Shown here piece by piece: positions 49,789 through 58,282 of a stretch of 64,000 nt of DNA. The stretch comes from Streptococcus zalophi (lineage in GTDB: Bacteria; Bacillota; Bacilli; Lactobacillales; Streptococcaceae), in the NCBI RefSeq assembly GCF_016481285.1, contig NZ_JAENBP010000002.1, forward strand, positions 62,001-126,000, read 5' to 3'. Position 1 is the stretch's first letter. The number at the start of each line of letters is the position of its first letter. The notes below the pieces were generated by a model that worked only from the letters and a program-made list of their open reading frames with translations, was not told where the DNA came from and ran no database searches. The position numbers were made by a program, and so were the translations under genes.

Positions 49789-49813
49789 GAAAAAGAGACT
49801 TGTTTGTCTCTTT
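49789..49813 (-). terminator. Terminator after the unknown gene 49815-50546
   Basis: On the minus strand AAAGAGAC / GTCTCTTT with a six-base loop and a T-run, right after the stop codon. Confidence 0.8.
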
Positions 49814-49814
49814 G

Positions 49815-50546
49815 TTATAAATCAAAATTATCATTTTTAATGGAAGCACCTGAAGTCACATCTGACCAAGGTACAATGGCTTGACCTGTTTCATTGAGAT
49901 AGTTTTCAAGAATTGGTTTTAAATCAAAGACATTCTGAAGCACTCCATGATAACGTTGATTCTTATCGTAAAGTCCTTGAAAATGTTGAATTAAGATTTT
50001 CTCAGATGACATTGTTGGAATTGTTAGAGTGAAAGAATGACTAGGTGAGTTTTTCACTTCTTCAACAATCCAATCTTCAATCTTTTCCTTAGGTTGACTC
50101 TCAATAGAAAATTCATTATCAGTTTTGTCATTACTATAGTCTAACCTATCATTAGCATCATAAACGGAAAAATTAAATGGTAGGTAATTAAAAGAATTCT
50201 TTTGAAGTTTGTTTACAAATAAGAAAAGTTTATTACTAATCAAAAGTATGCTCTCAGGATTAGTAAAAGCTTCAGAAATATTTGAGATATAAATATTTTC
50301 ATTGTCATTGATAGGCTGATTACTAAATAAGAGAGAAGGCAAATCTACTTTTAATGGTGAAAAAGCTAATAAGCCAACATAATTATTTCTTAATAAGACC
50401 TTATCAGGAACAATTTGACTTGCTTCGATTAGTTCAATATGACAGATATCTGAAAAGGAGTCTGCTAATTTTTCAAAAAATTTTTTATGAAGAGATGTGT
50501 CAGTTTTACTGTTCCAAACAGCAAGTAGATGAAGTTTTTTTCTCAT
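49815..50546 (-). CDS. Protein of unknown function, divergent from adhP
   Basis: 243 residues, MRKKLHLLAVWNSK at the start; no signal peptide, membrane segment or cysteine-rich site. I do not recognise the whole protein. The C-terminal part (FQGLYDKNQRYHGVLQNVFD) reads like the end of PAS domains of the DUF438/PAS_10 type, where a turn is followed by a GVL-type strand and a D-rich tail, but the resemblance is weak. It shares its upstream region, with two Rex-box-like sequences, with adhP. It has its own promoter and terminator. A regulatory or redox-linked role is only a guess. Confidence 0.7.
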   Translation of the reverse strand: MRKKLHLLAVWNSKTDTSLHKKFFEKLADSFSDICHIELIEASQIVPDKVLLRNNYVGLLAFSPLKVDLPSLLFSNQPINDNENIYISNISEAFTNPESILLISNKLFLFVNKLQKNSFNYLPFNFSVYDANDRLDYSNDKTDNEFSIESQPKEKIEDWIVEEVKNSPSHSFTLTIPTMSSEKILIQHFQGLYDKNQRYHGVLQNVFDLKPILENYLNETGQAIVPWSDVTSGASIKNDNFDL

Positions 50547-50552
50547 ATCTTT

Positions 50553-50581
50553 ATCATAATCACTTTTTGTTAAAAAAGCAA
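50553..50581 (-). promoter_or_regulatory. Promoter of the unknown gene divergent from adhP
   Basis: Minus strand TTGCTT (plus 50576-50581), 17 bases, TATGAT (50553-50558). The Rex boxes lie just upstream of this -35. Confidence 0.55.
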
Positions 50582-50599
50582 TATGAAAGTAGTTCTAGT

Positions 50600-50617
50600 T
50601 TGTTAACTAGTTAACAA
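50600..50617. promoter_or_regulatory. Rex operator 1 upstream of adhP
   Basis: TTGTTAACTAGTTAACAA is a perfect 18-base palindrome matching the Rex box form TTGTTA-N6-TAACAA. It lies 27 bases upstream of the adhP -35. Confidence 0.7.
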
Positions 50618-50621
50618 AAAA

Positions 50622-50639
50622 ATGTTAAAAATGTAACAA
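50622..50639. promoter_or_regulatory. Rex operator 2 upstream of adhP
   Basis: ATGTTAAAAATGTAACAA matches TTGTTA-N6-TAACAA at 11 of 12 half-site positions. It begins 22 bases after operator 1, about two helical turns, so both dimers could sit on the same DNA face. Confidence 0.55.
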
Positions 50640-50644
50640 AGTTA

Positions 50645-50672
50645 TTGTTTTTTAAATTTATTTTTGTATAAT
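50645..50672 (+). promoter_or_regulatory. Promoter of adhP
   Basis: TTGTTT (50645-50650), 16 bases, TATAAT (50667-50672); transcription would start near 50679. Confidence 0.7.
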
Positions 50673-50677
50673 AAAAT

Positions 50678-50691
50678 TGTAAGCGATTTCA
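50678..50691 (+). promoter_or_regulatory. CcpA cre site at the adhP transcription start
   Basis: TGTAAGCGATTTCA fits the cre consensus TGWAANCGNTNWCA at every position and covers the predicted start point, a position for repression. A poorer half-match (TGTAATCGATTC) follows at 50697. Confidence 0.7.
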
Positions 50692-50735
50692 TAAAGTGTA
50701 ATCGATTCAAGTAAATTTTTAAAAAGGAGACTATA

Positions 50736-51752
50736 ATGAAAGCAGTTGTAGTAAATCAAGCATCAAATGGTGTTGAAATTATTAATCATGACTTACCAAA
50801 AATTGGTCATGGTGAAGCTTTAGTCAAAGTTGAATATTGCGGTGTCTGCCATACAGATTTGCATGTGGCAAATGGTGACTTCGGTCAAGTTCCTGGACGT
50901 ATTTTAGGTCATGAAGGTATTGGTATAGTAACTGAGATTGCTGATGATGTGACTTCCTTAAAAGTTGGTGATCGTGTCTCAATTGCCTGGTTCTTTGAAG
51001 GATGTGGTCACTGCGAATATTGTACAACAGGCCGTGAAACTCTTTGTCGAACAGTTAAAAATGCAGGATATAGTGTTGATGGCGGAATGAGTGAGTATGC
51101 AGTAGTAACAGCTGATTATGCCGTAAAAGTTCCAGAAGGTTTAGACCCTGCTCAAGCAAGTTCAATTACTTGTGCTGGTGTAACAACCTATAAAGCTATC
51201 AAAGAAGGCGGTGCTGCTCCAGGTCAATGGATTGCTGTCTATGGGGCAGGTGGACTTGGTAATTTAGCCGTTCAATACGCCAAAAAAGTTTTCAATGCAC
51301 ATGTTGTCGCCATTGATATCAATAATGATAAATTGGAATTGGCAAAACAAGTAGGAGCAGATTTAGTTGTTAACGGTAAAGAAATTGAAGATGTCGCAGG
51401 ATTTATTCAAGAAAAAACAGGCGGATGTCATTCTGCTGTTGTTACCGCTGTTTCAAAAGTTGCCTTTAATCAAGCAGTTGATAGTGTTCGTGCAGGTGGT
51501 ACAGTAGTAGCCGTTGGTTTACCTTCTGAGATGATGGATGTTTCTATCGTTAAAACCGTTTTAGATGGCATTAAAATTGTTGGTTCTCTTGTTGGAACCA
51601 GAAAAGATCTTGAAGAAGCTTTCCAATTTGGTGCAGAAGGACTTGTTGTACCAGTCGTTGAAAAATGTCCAGTTGATGATGCTCCCGCCATTTTTGATGA
51701 AATGGAAAAAGGGCTTATTCAAGGAAGAAAAGTACTTGATTTTAGCTTATAA
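50736..51752 (+). CDS. adhP: Zinc-dependent alcohol dehydrogenase
   Basis: NAD-dependent medium-chain alcohol dehydrogenase, 338 residues. Catalytic zinc ligands Cys38 (CGVCHTD), His59 (LGHEG) and Cys146; structural zinc at Cys90, 93, 96 and 104 (CGHCEYC). NAD fold [14 protein letters not shown]. Reduces acetaldehyde to ethanol, reoxidising NADH. RBS AAAGGAG. Its upstream region carries two Rex boxes and a cre site, so expression should rise with high NADH and fall in preferred sugars. Monocistronic. Confidence 0.95.
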   Translation: MKAVVVNQASNGVEIINHDLPKIGHGEALVKVEYCGVCHTDLHVANGDFGQVPGRILGHEGIGIVTEIADDVTSLKVGDRVSIAWFFEGCGHCEYCTTGRETLCRTVKNAGYSVDGGMSEYAVVTADYAVKVPEGLDPAQASSITCAGVTTYKAIKEGGAAPGQWIAVYGAGGLGNLAVQYAKKVFNAHVVAIDINNDKLELAKQVGADLVVNGKEIEDVAGFIQEKTGGCHSAVVTAVSKVAFNQAVDSVRAGGTVVAVGLPSEMMDVSIVKTVLDGIKIVGSLVGTRKDLEEAFQFGAEGLVVPVVEKCPVDDAPAIFDEMEKGLIQGRKVLDFSL

Positions 51753-51768
51753 GTATAAATAATCATAT

Positions 51769-51798
51769 AAAAATGATGGCAAATTGCCATCATTTTTT
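51769..51798 (+). terminator. Terminator after adhP
   Basis: AAATGATGGCAA / TTGCCATCATTT perfect stem with a T-run. Confidence 0.9.
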
Positions 51799-51809
51799 AA
51801 ATAAAATAA

Positions 51810-51838
51810 TTGTTGATTTTATCTGTCTATGGTAACAT
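51810..51838 (+). promoter_or_regulatory. Promoter of the egtVU-like genes
   Basis: TTGTTG (51810-51815), 17 bases, TAACAT (51833-51838) with an extended TGG. Confidence 0.5.
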
Positions 51839-51842
51839 AAGA

Positions 51843-51863
51843 AAATAGGAAAATGTCCTATTT
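51843..51863 (+). other. Hairpin in the egtV leader
   Basis: AAATAGGA / TCCTATTT stem with a five-base loop, directly at the predicted 5' end of the mRNA and about ten bases upstream of the RBS AAAGGATG. No T-run, so not a terminator; possibly a stabilising 5' stem or an operator. Confidence 0.4.
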
Positions 51864-51881
51864 CAAATGAAAGGATGACAA

Positions 51882-52607
51882 ATGATAAAATTTAAAAATA
51901 TTATTAAAACGTATGATAACAATACGGTTATTAATAATTTATCATTAACGATAGAACAAGGAGAAATCTTTGTTTTAGTTGGTCCGAGTGGTAGCGGTAA
52001 AACAACCTTATTAAAAATGATCAATCGTTTGATTGAACCAACATCAGGAAGTGTCTATTTCCAAGATCAGTTGATTCACGAACTTGTTCCAAGAGAGTTA
52101 AGATTGCAAATGGGGTATGTCTTACAACAAATTGCCCTTTTTCCCAATATGACGGTAGCTGAAAATATTGGCCTTATTCCAGAGATGAAAGGCTGGTCAA
52201 AAAAAGAACGGCTTGAAAAAACCACTCAACTATTAGATAAGGTTGGCCTTTTATCAAGTAAGTACTTAAAACGTTACCCGAGTGAACTTTCTGGTGGTGA
52301 ACAACAGCGTATTGGTATTTTAAGAGCTATCATCACAAATCCTAAAGTTCTTCTAATGGATGAGCCTTTTAGTGCACTAGATCCTATTTCTAGAAAACAA
52401 CTACAAGATTTAACCTTAGCTCTTCAAGAAGAATTTGGCATGACGATTGTTTTTGTCACTCATGATATTGATGAAGCACTACGTTTGGGTGATCGTATCG
52501 CTGTTTTAAACAAGGGTGAGTTGATTCAAGTCGGAACACCGGAAGAGTTAATTCATTCTCCAGAAAATGAGTTTGTAGAGAGTCTGTTTAAAGGAGGAAG
52601 ATTATGA
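51882..52607 (+). CDS. egtV: ABC transporter ATPase, EgtV-like (OpuC/ProV family)
   Basis: 241 residues. Walker [10 protein letters not shown] at 34-42, signature LSGGEQQR, Walker [14 protein letters not shown] and the switch [12 protein letters not shown]. There is no C-terminal CBS pair, unlike osmoregulated OpuA/ProV proteins. Overlaps the permease/binding-protein fusion by four bases. The fused partner is very like pneumococcal EgtU as I remember it, so this is probably the ATPase of an ergothioneine importer; a choline/betaine transporter is the alternative. Confidence 0.8.
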   Translation: MIKFKNIIKTYDNNTVINNLSLTIEQGEIFVLVGPSGSGKTTLLKMINRLIEPTSGSVYFQDQLIHELVPRELRLQMGYVLQQIALFPNMTVAENIGLIPEMKGWSKKERLEKTTQLLDKVGLLSSKYLKRYPSELSGGEQQRIGILRAIITNPKVLLMDEPFSALDPISRKQLQDLTLALQEEFGMTIVFVTHDIDEALRLGDRIAVLNKGELIQVGTPEELIHSPENEFVESLFKGGRL

Positions 52608-54130
52608 TGACATTAATTGAAACCTTTAACGAAAGATTTTCTGATTGGACAAATGCCCTAGTGGAACATCTACAACTCTCCTTGCTAGCTTTGTTAATCT
52701 CTGTTTTCATTGCCGTTCCTTTGGCAATTTTGCTCTCAAAAAATAAGAAAATTTCAGAAGTTGTTTTACATATTGCTGGAATTTTTCAAACCGTTCCCTC
52801 ATTAGCTCTTTTAGGTTTATTTATTCCTTTTATGGGAATCGGAACAGTCCCTGCTGTATCAACATTGATCATTTATTCCTTATTTCCCATCCTTCAAAAT
52901 ACGATTACTGCCTTAAGAGGTATTGATCCTAGCTTGAAAGAAGCAGCAACAGCTTTTGGGATGACGCGCTGGGAGAAGCTAAAGAAGTTTGAAATTCCAC
53001 TAAGCATGCCTGTCATCATGTCTGGTATTAGAACTTCCGCCGTTATGATTATTGGAACAGCAACACTTGCAGCTCTTATCGGAGCTGGAGGATTAGGTTC
53101 TTTTATCTTGCTAGGAATTGATAGAAACAATACTAGCCTCATCTTAATTGGTGCATTGTCATCTGCCTTTTTAGCCATTATTTTTAATCTTGTCCTTGGT
53201 TATTTAGAAAAAGCAAAATTAAGACGAATAATGGCAGTCTTTATGGCTATGATTGTTGGATTAAGCATCAGTTTTCTCCCACAATTACACATGATGCCTA
53301 ATCAAAATCAAAAAGAACTTGTCATTGCTGGTAAATTAGGACCAGAACCAGAAATACTCAGTAATATGTATAAAGAATTGATTGAAGATCAATCAGATAT
53401 CAAGGTTACCTTAAAACCAAATTTTGGTAAAACAACCTTTTTATACGAAGCTTTAAAATCTGGTGATGTTGATATCTATGTGGAATACACTGGAACTGTG
53501 ACATCAAGTCTTCTAACAAATCCAGTTGATGTTTCAAATGATCCTCAAGAGGTTTATGAATTAGCAAAAACTAATATCTACAAGCAAGATAAATTAGTTT
53601 ATTTGAAGCCAATGCTTTTCCAAAACACCTATGCCTTGGCTGTTACAAGAGAACTTGCCAATCAATATAATTTAAAAACTATTTCTGATTTAAGTAAGGT
53701 CGCTCCAGAAGTGGTAGCAGGGTTCACATTAGAATTTAACGACCGTGAAGACGGCAATAAAGGGTTGCAATCTTTATATGGTCTCAATTTAAACGTTAAA
53801 ACAATGGAACCTGCTCTTCGTTATCAAGCAATTTCATCAGGAGATATTCAAATCATGGATGCCTACTCAACAGACAGTGAAATCAAAGAGTTTGACCTTG
53901 TTCTTTTAGAAGATGACAAGCAACTTTTCCCTCCTTATCAAGGAGCACCACTGATGCGAGAAGATACTCTTAAAAAGTATCCTGAAATAGAAGCCATTCT
54001 TGAAGAATTGTCTGGTAAAATAACTGAAGAAGAAATGAGTGAGATGAATTATCAGGTAAAATCTCAAGGAAAAGCAGCAAAAGACGTTGCACATGACTAT
54101 CTAGTTAGTCATCAACTTATTTCGAAATAA
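52604..54130 (+). CDS. egtU: ABC transporter permease fused to substrate-binding domain, EgtU-like
   Basis: 508 residues in two parts. Residues 1-215 form the permease with about six membrane segments and the EAA loop [20 protein letters not shown]. After one more hydrophobic stretch an outside binding domain starts near residue 236 ([19 protein letters not shown]) and runs to the end, with [18 protein letters not shown] and DAYSTDSEI. This layout and these motifs match EgtU of S. pneumoniae and Listeria, which import the antioxidant ergothioneine; earlier annotations call such proteins glycine-betaine/choline transporters. Ligand assignment is by recalled similarity only. Confidence 0.82.
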   Translation: MMTLIETFNERFSDWTNALVEHLQLSLLALLISVFIAVPLAILLSKNKKISEVVLHIAGIFQTVPSLALLGLFIPFMGIGTVPAVSTLIIYSLFPILQNTITALRGIDPSLKEAATAFGMTRWEKLKKFEIPLSMPVIMSGIRTSAVMIIGTATLAALIGAGGLGSFILLGIDRNNTSLILIGALSSAFLAIIFNLVLGYLEKAKLRRIMAVFMAMIVGLSISFLPQLHMMPNQNQKELVIAGKLGPEPEILSNMYKELIEDQSDIKVTLKPNFGKTTFLYEALKSGDVDIYVEYTGTVTSSLLTNPVDVSNDPQEVYELAKTNIYKQDKLVYLKPMLFQNTYALAVTRELANQYNLKTISDLSKVAPEVVAGFTLEFNDREDGNKGLQSLYGLNLNVKTMEPALRYQAISSGDIQIMDAYSTDSEIKEFDLVLLEDDKQLFPPYQGAPLMREDTLKKYPEIEAILEELSGKITEEEMSEMNYQVKSQGKAAKDVAHDYLVSHQLISK

Positions 54131-54196
54131 AAAACTAGAGTAAAAACAGTCTCCTTAAAACGATTATAAGTTGACTCTAAAGACTATAAAAATACG

Positions 54197-54226
54197 AAGC
54201 TAAGAAAACTTTTCTTAGCTTTTTTT
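54197..54226 (+). terminator. Terminator after egtU
   Basis: AAGCTAAGAAAA / TTTTCTTAGCTT stem followed by a T-run. Confidence 0.88.
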
Positions 54227-54292
54227 GTCTTTATTAATGGTTATAAAAATGGTAAACTAGAAAAACAAAAATATAACGTCATCTAGAGAGTA

Positions 54293-55468
54293 GTGGTAAA
54301 CAAAAAAATGCTTAAAAAACGTCGAAAAGAGTATTTTAGTTATTTTCTTATGTATAACTTTTATTTTTTAGCCTGGTCTTTATTTTCGACCTTAATCTCA
54401 GTTTATCTTTTAAATATTGGCTTTAGACCTAGTCAAGTTTCAATGGTTGTGTCTATGTCTTTTTTGGCATCCATGGTTGGTCAGCCTATTATTGGTTATC
54501 TTAATGACCGCTACAATAACAAAAAAGTGATTTTAACCTTGTTTTCCTTATCAATATTTGGAGGGATAGGCATGCTTTTGACAGAAAATATTTGGTTAAT
54601 CACTCTTTGTTATAGTTGGGTTTTACTCACTTTAAATGGTAATAGCCCTGCCCTTGAACATATTGCTGCCACAGGTCAGTTTCCCTATGGACGTATTCGA
54701 ATTTGGGGAACTATTGGTTTTGCGACAGGAGCACAATTAGCTGGCTTTTTATATGATTATATTGCACCAAAAGCCATTTTTATAGCTTTTCTTATTGGCA
54801 TTGTTCTTTCTTTTATTGGTGTTCTTGGCATACCCATTTCTGAGAAACACAAGAACGATGATACCTCCAAAAAAGTAAGTCCATTGCTACTTTTTAAGAA
54901 CCAAACCTTCATCTATTATTTACTTGTTTCTGCCCTCATTTCTGGTGTTATGATGTCTGGCCATACCTTTGTTCCTGCACTTTTACAAAATAGTGGCTTA
55001 TCTGTTGGTCATGCATCGTCTGTTGTGGCTATTGCAGTGATTTGTGAAGCACCATTAATCTTTTTTTCTTACTCTTTTATGGACAAATATAAAAGTAAAA
55101 CCCTTCTTTTTCTACCTGTTCTCTTATTTACGCTGCAGTATACTGTGTATGCCTTTGATAGTAGTATTTTTTTTAAAATTATTGTCACCTTGTTAGCAAA
55201 ACACACGGGTTCCATGATGTTTATCATGGTTAATCTTAAAATCATTTCCTCCTTAGTTGATAAAAAAATTATTATTACAGCATTAGCAGTAGCACAAACG
55301 ATGTTAAGCCTATCATCTATCGTTTTTCAAAATATTATTGGTTTTATTTTAGATCACTTTAGTTATGAAATGATGTCATGGTTTTTAGTAGTCACACTAA
55401 TTTTAGCCATACTATTGATTAGACTAATCCCCTTACCAGATGGTAAAGAACAACAATTATTTAGTTAA
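54293..55468 (+). CDS. MFS transporter (MFS_1-like / LacY-NupG-like)
   Basis: 391 residues, about twelve membrane segments. FRPSQVSMVVSMSFLASMVGQPIIGY-type first loop (key part GQPIIGYLNDRY) and FPYGRIRIWGTIGFATG are typical of the MFS_1-like group. Substrate unknown. The start is uncertain: GTG 54293 has AGAGAG only two bases upstream, while ATG 54308 is too far from it; removing five residues would not change the fold. Stands alone, between terminators. Confidence 0.82.
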   Translation: MVNKKMLKKRRKEYFSYFLMYNFYFLAWSLFSTLISVYLLNIGFRPSQVSMVVSMSFLASMVGQPIIGYLNDRYNNKKVILTLFSLSIFGGIGMLLTENIWLITLCYSWVLLTLNGNSPALEHIAATGQFPYGRIRIWGTIGFATGAQLAGFLYDYIAPKAIFIAFLIGIVLSFIGVLGIPISEKHKNDDTSKKVSPLLLFKNQTFIYYLLVSALISGVMMSGHTFVPALLQNSGLSVGHASSVVAIAVICEAPLIFFSYSFMDKYKSKTLLFLPVLLFTLQYTVYAFDSSIFFKIIVTLLAKHTGSMMFIMVNLKIISSLVDKKIIITALAVAQTMLSLSSIVFQNIIGFILDHFSYEMMSWFLVVTLILAILLIRLIPLPDGKEQQLFS

Positions 55469-55498
55469 AAAACTTAGATTTTTCTGAGAGTTTTTTAT
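55468..55498 (+). terminator. Weak terminator after the first MFS gene
   Basis: Bulged stem AAAAAACTTAGA / TCTGAGAGTTTTTT with T-run, starting at the stop codon. Confidence 0.55.
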
Positions 55499-55526
55499 TA
55501 AGTATATATTTAATTTTAAATAAGTA

Positions 55527-55555
55527 TTGACTTAATATTATTATAATGATATTAT
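55527..55555 (+). promoter_or_regulatory. Promoter of the MFS-regulator module
   Basis: TTGACT (55527-55532), 17 bases, TATTAT (55550-55555). A second extended -10 TGATATAAT (55581-55589) lies nearer the gene. Confidence 0.55.
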
Positions 55556-55559
55556 TTAG

Positions 55560-55575
55560 TTAAACAATTGTTTAA
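55560..55575. promoter_or_regulatory. Palindromic operator candidate upstream of the MFS-regulator module
   Basis: TTAAACAATTGTTTAA, a perfect 16-base palindrome just past the first -10, at the expected transcription start, and 6 bases before the second. Likely bound by the HTH regulator encoded two genes downstream. Confidence 0.5.
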
Positions 55576-55604
55576 TATTTTGATATAATATTAAAGGAGT
55601 ACTT

Positions 55605-56849
55605 ATGAAAAAAGTTTTTCGTAATTCATTATTCATGTTAAGCTTTCTTTCTGACATGATTTCAAATTTTGGTGATATTCTTTATTACTATGCCCTTATG
55701 AACTATGTTCTTTTAATTCCCGAAACAAAAATAGCAGTAGCACTTGTCAGTATTTCAGAGGCTTTACCGATAATCACTGGCTTTGTCATGGGAATTTATG
55801 CTGATAAAACTAAGAATAAAGTTGATATGATTTTGTACACATTGACTTTTAGATTTTTCTTATATGCAGTAGTTGGTATCTTAATGGGCTTTCAACCAGC
55901 TCTTTGGATAGTGATTATTGCTATTCTTATCAATCTTTTTTCAGATGTTTCAGGTCAATATGAAAATGGTTTATTTGCTCCAATCAGTCTGAGAATCGTT
56001 TCGGATGATGATAGAGAAGCAGCGATTAGTTTTAGACAAGCAGCTGGTTCAATGATGTCAATTGTGATGCAACCAACAGGTGCACTTTTGATTATTTGGA
56101 TGAGTTTCCAAAACTTGGCCTTTGCAAATGCAGCAACCTTTGTTGTGGCTGGACTGATTATCTATAGCATTCGTTCAAAATTACAAGGATTGTTAGTGGA
56201 AAAACCCATAGAAATAACAACTTCTGAATCAAATCAGTCAATTTTTAAAAGCATGAAAGAAAATATTCTTTTAATCTTTCAGGAATTGAAAAAAATTCCG
56301 GAAGTTAAATTTTCTATGGTGATTGCTCCAATTTTTAACGGTCTATTTAGCATTCTGGGTGTTGTTGTTCTCTTGTTAATCAATCAAGATGCTAATTTTG
56401 TCATTCTTAACGTACCAATAACCATTATGGCATTACCTCTTGCCTTTACGTTAGGAACAATCATTGGTAGTTTTTTAGCACCCAATGTGTTTAAGAATGT
56501 TTCATTAATAAAAATGATTTTTATCATTTCTTTTTTCCCACCAATTATCTTTTTATGTTTACTTTGGCATAATAGTTATGCCTTTGTGGCTTTTGTGCTA
56601 GTCATGGCGATACTATCAGCTGTCATTAACCCTAAGATGTCCGCAAAATTAATGAATAGTCTTCCTGAAGATAAGATTGCTAGTCTGATGTCAGGGATTG
56701 GTTCCTATTTTCAATTAGGAACAATTGCAGCAAGACTCTTAATTTCAGCCCTAGTCATTGTTTTACCTCTTAATCTTATTTTACTAACCTTTTTAGTAGG
56801 TTCTATCCTATTACTCATCTATACCATTTATAAAGAAAGGAGTTTGTAA
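55605..56849 (+). CDS. MFS transporter (MFS_3/Mef-like)
   Basis: 414 residues, twelve predicted membrane segments. LSFLSDMISNFGDILYYYAL and the loop IYADKTKNKVDM are typical of drug-efflux-like MFS proteins related to macrolide exporters. RBS AAAGGAG. Its last codon overlaps the start of an HTH regulator by one base, so transporter and regulator are produced together. Substrate unknown; efflux of a toxic compound or peptide is a fair guess. Confidence 0.85.
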   Translation: MKKVFRNSLFMLSFLSDMISNFGDILYYYALMNYVLLIPETKIAVALVSISEALPIITGFVMGIYADKTKNKVDMILYTLTFRFFLYAVVGILMGFQPALWIVIIAILINLFSDVSGQYENGLFAPISLRIVSDDDREAAISFRQAAGSMMSIVMQPTGALLIIWMSFQNLAFANAATFVVAGLIIYSIRSKLQGLLVEKPIEITTSESNQSIFKSMKENILLIFQELKKIPEVKFSMVIAPIFNGLFSILGVVVLLLINQDANFVILNVPITIMALPLAFTLGTIIGSFLAPNVFKNVSLIKMIFIISFFPPIIFLCLLWHNSYAFVAFVLVMAILSAVINPKMSAKLMNSLPEDKIASLMSGIGSYFQLGTIAARLLISALVIVLPLNLILLTFLVGSILLLIYTIYKERSL

Positions 56850-57901
56850 TGACAATAAAACAAAGTAACGACCACCAAAGTATGATTTTAGAATTTTTAA
56901 TAGCACCTGTTTTTTTCAATTCACCTTTTGAAGATTATCTTGTTGATATGACTAGTAAACAAAAGGAAATATTATCAGACACGCTATCAGACACCGATCA
57001 ACTAATAGAACTTTTTTCAAAGTATCAAGAACAAATAAAGCAATTTTATCTAGCTATTCCTTATAATAGTTCAATTACTTCGGCCTTGTATTTTTATCTT
57101 CTTAATCAAAAGAAAGATCCAAAGACAATAAAAGAAGTAGTGGCTTTATTTAAAAAACTAAGTGAAGAAGAAGTCAAATATGTTTTGTCTTTATTAATTA
57201 GTAATGATTTTTCAGAAACAAGTGAAAAAGAATTTAACTATATCACTGCAATTGAAACATCCGATTTAAAAGCCGATGAAAAATGGTATTGGCTACAAGC
57301 TTTTAAGCATCCTCAAGAGTTTATGACTGGTCTTTGCGACTTAATTCTTACTTTTCAACCAATCTATCACCCCTTTTATCAAAAATACCAAAAAGAAAGA
57401 GAAGAATTCGCCAAAAGATTTGATGTTAAAAAAACATATTTAAAGATTCCTAATATTTCTAAAGAGTTTATTACAAATATGCTTGATTCACCCTATAAAA
57501 TTTTCTTTTTAAGTCCTTATTTAGTACGATTGTCAATTACTAGGATATCTTCATTAGTTAATGTTCCCTATTTAATCATTGCTTCAAGTAGAATTAATGA
57601 GATTTATGATGCCAATGATAAGCTTGATAATGAGGATTTGACTTCAGTTTTAAAAATTATGAGTGATGTTACCAGATACGAGATTTTTGCCGCTTTAACT
57701 AAGCCAGATATTAAGATTAAAACCATTGCTGAAAATCTTGGGATAACAAGTTCTGCGGTGACATTTCATACGCAAAAATTAGTCAATTCGAAACTCTTAA
57801 CAATCAATAAAACTGATGATAATGTTAAATACAATCTCAATAAAGATTTGTTAAAAGATGTCATTAAGAAACTAGAAAATGACTTATTAAATGATAACTA
57901 A
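56849..57901 (+). CDS. ArsR-type HTH regulator with large N-terminal domain
   Basis: 350 residues. The winged-helix ArsR-like domain is at the C-terminus (about 265-345): LKIMSDVTRYEIFAAL, then IKTIAENLGITSSAVTFHTQKLV as the recognition part. The first 260 residues are an alpha-helical domain I do not recognise, presumably for ligand or protein sensing; it has no CxC metal motif, so it is not a metal sensor of the classic type. Encoded with the MFS transporter upstream (one-base overlap) and probably controls it through the palindrome at 55560-55575. Confidence 0.82.
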   Translation: MTIKQSNDHQSMILEFLIAPVFFNSPFEDYLVDMTSKQKEILSDTLSDTDQLIELFSKYQEQIKQFYLAIPYNSSITSALYFYLLNQKKDPKTIKEVVALFKKLSEEEVKYVLSLLISNDFSETSEKEFNYITAIETSDLKADEKWYWLQAFKHPQEFMTGLCDLILTFQPIYHPFYQKYQKEREEFAKRFDVKKTYLKIPNISKEFITNMLDSPYKIFFLSPYLVRLSITRISSLVNVPYLIIASSRINEIYDANDKLDNEDLTSVLKIMSDVTRYEIFAALTKPDIKIKTIAENLGITSSAVTFHTQKLVNSKLLTINKTDDNVKYNLNKDLLKDVIKKLENDLLNDN

Positions 57902-57929
57902 AAAAGGTTAAGCTAATGCTTAACCTTTT
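57901..57929. terminator. Bidirectional terminator between the HTH regulator and the tautomerase
   Basis: AAAAGGTTAAGC / GCTTAACCTTTT stem with a four-base loop. It overlaps the stop codons of both converging genes. Confidence 0.85.
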
Positions 57930-58105
57930 CGTTTGATTTCACCATGAGGGAAGTAGCTACCTTCAACCAAGTCGTTGATAAAGACATGAATATCCTCTTT
58001 AGGTGCCTTAGTATGCTTTGAAACGACATCCGCAACATCACGCGCTAAATCAATTTTTTGCTGTTCTGAACGTCCTTCAAATAGATCAATTTTTACAAAT
58101 GGCAT
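57920..58105 (-). CDS. 4-oxalocrotonate tautomerase family protein
   Basis: 61 residues, MPFVKIDLFEGRSEQQ with the catalytic N-terminal Pro2 that becomes exposed after Met removal. Arg11-like and basic residues follow (HTKAPKEDIHVF). Small tautomerases of this sort occur widely in streptococci and their natural substrate is unknown. ATG 58105 has RBS AAAGGAG; the longer frame upstream would hide Pro2 and is rejected. Confidence 0.9.
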   Translation of the reverse strand: MPFVKIDLFEGRSEQQKIDLARDVADVVSKHTKAPKEDIHVFINDLVEGSYFPHGEIKRKG

Positions 58106-58204
58106 AATGGACTCCTTTATATTTTGATAATGACATTCTAACATAAATAAGAAAAAGAATATAATAAAAATTTGTTTTAAGCTGTTTTAATAACAATTAA
58201 AATA

Positions 58205-58213
58205 TGCTAAGAT
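58205..58213 (+). promoter_or_regulatory. Extended -10 promoter of the DUF4176 gene
   Basis: TGCTAAGAT (TAAGAT at 58208-58213), 70 bases before the ATG; -35 unclear. Confidence 0.4.
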
Positions 58214-58238
58214 AGATAAATAAATAAGATATTTATCT
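58214..58238. promoter_or_regulatory. Inverted repeat downstream of the DUF4176 -10
   Basis: AGATAAATA and TATTTATCT, perfect nine-base arms with a seven-base spacer, starting directly after the -10 element. Fits an operator or a 5' mRNA stem. Confidence 0.4.
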
Positions 58239-58282
58239 AACCATAATTAAAAAAATAAATTAGAAAACAAAAGGAGAACAAA

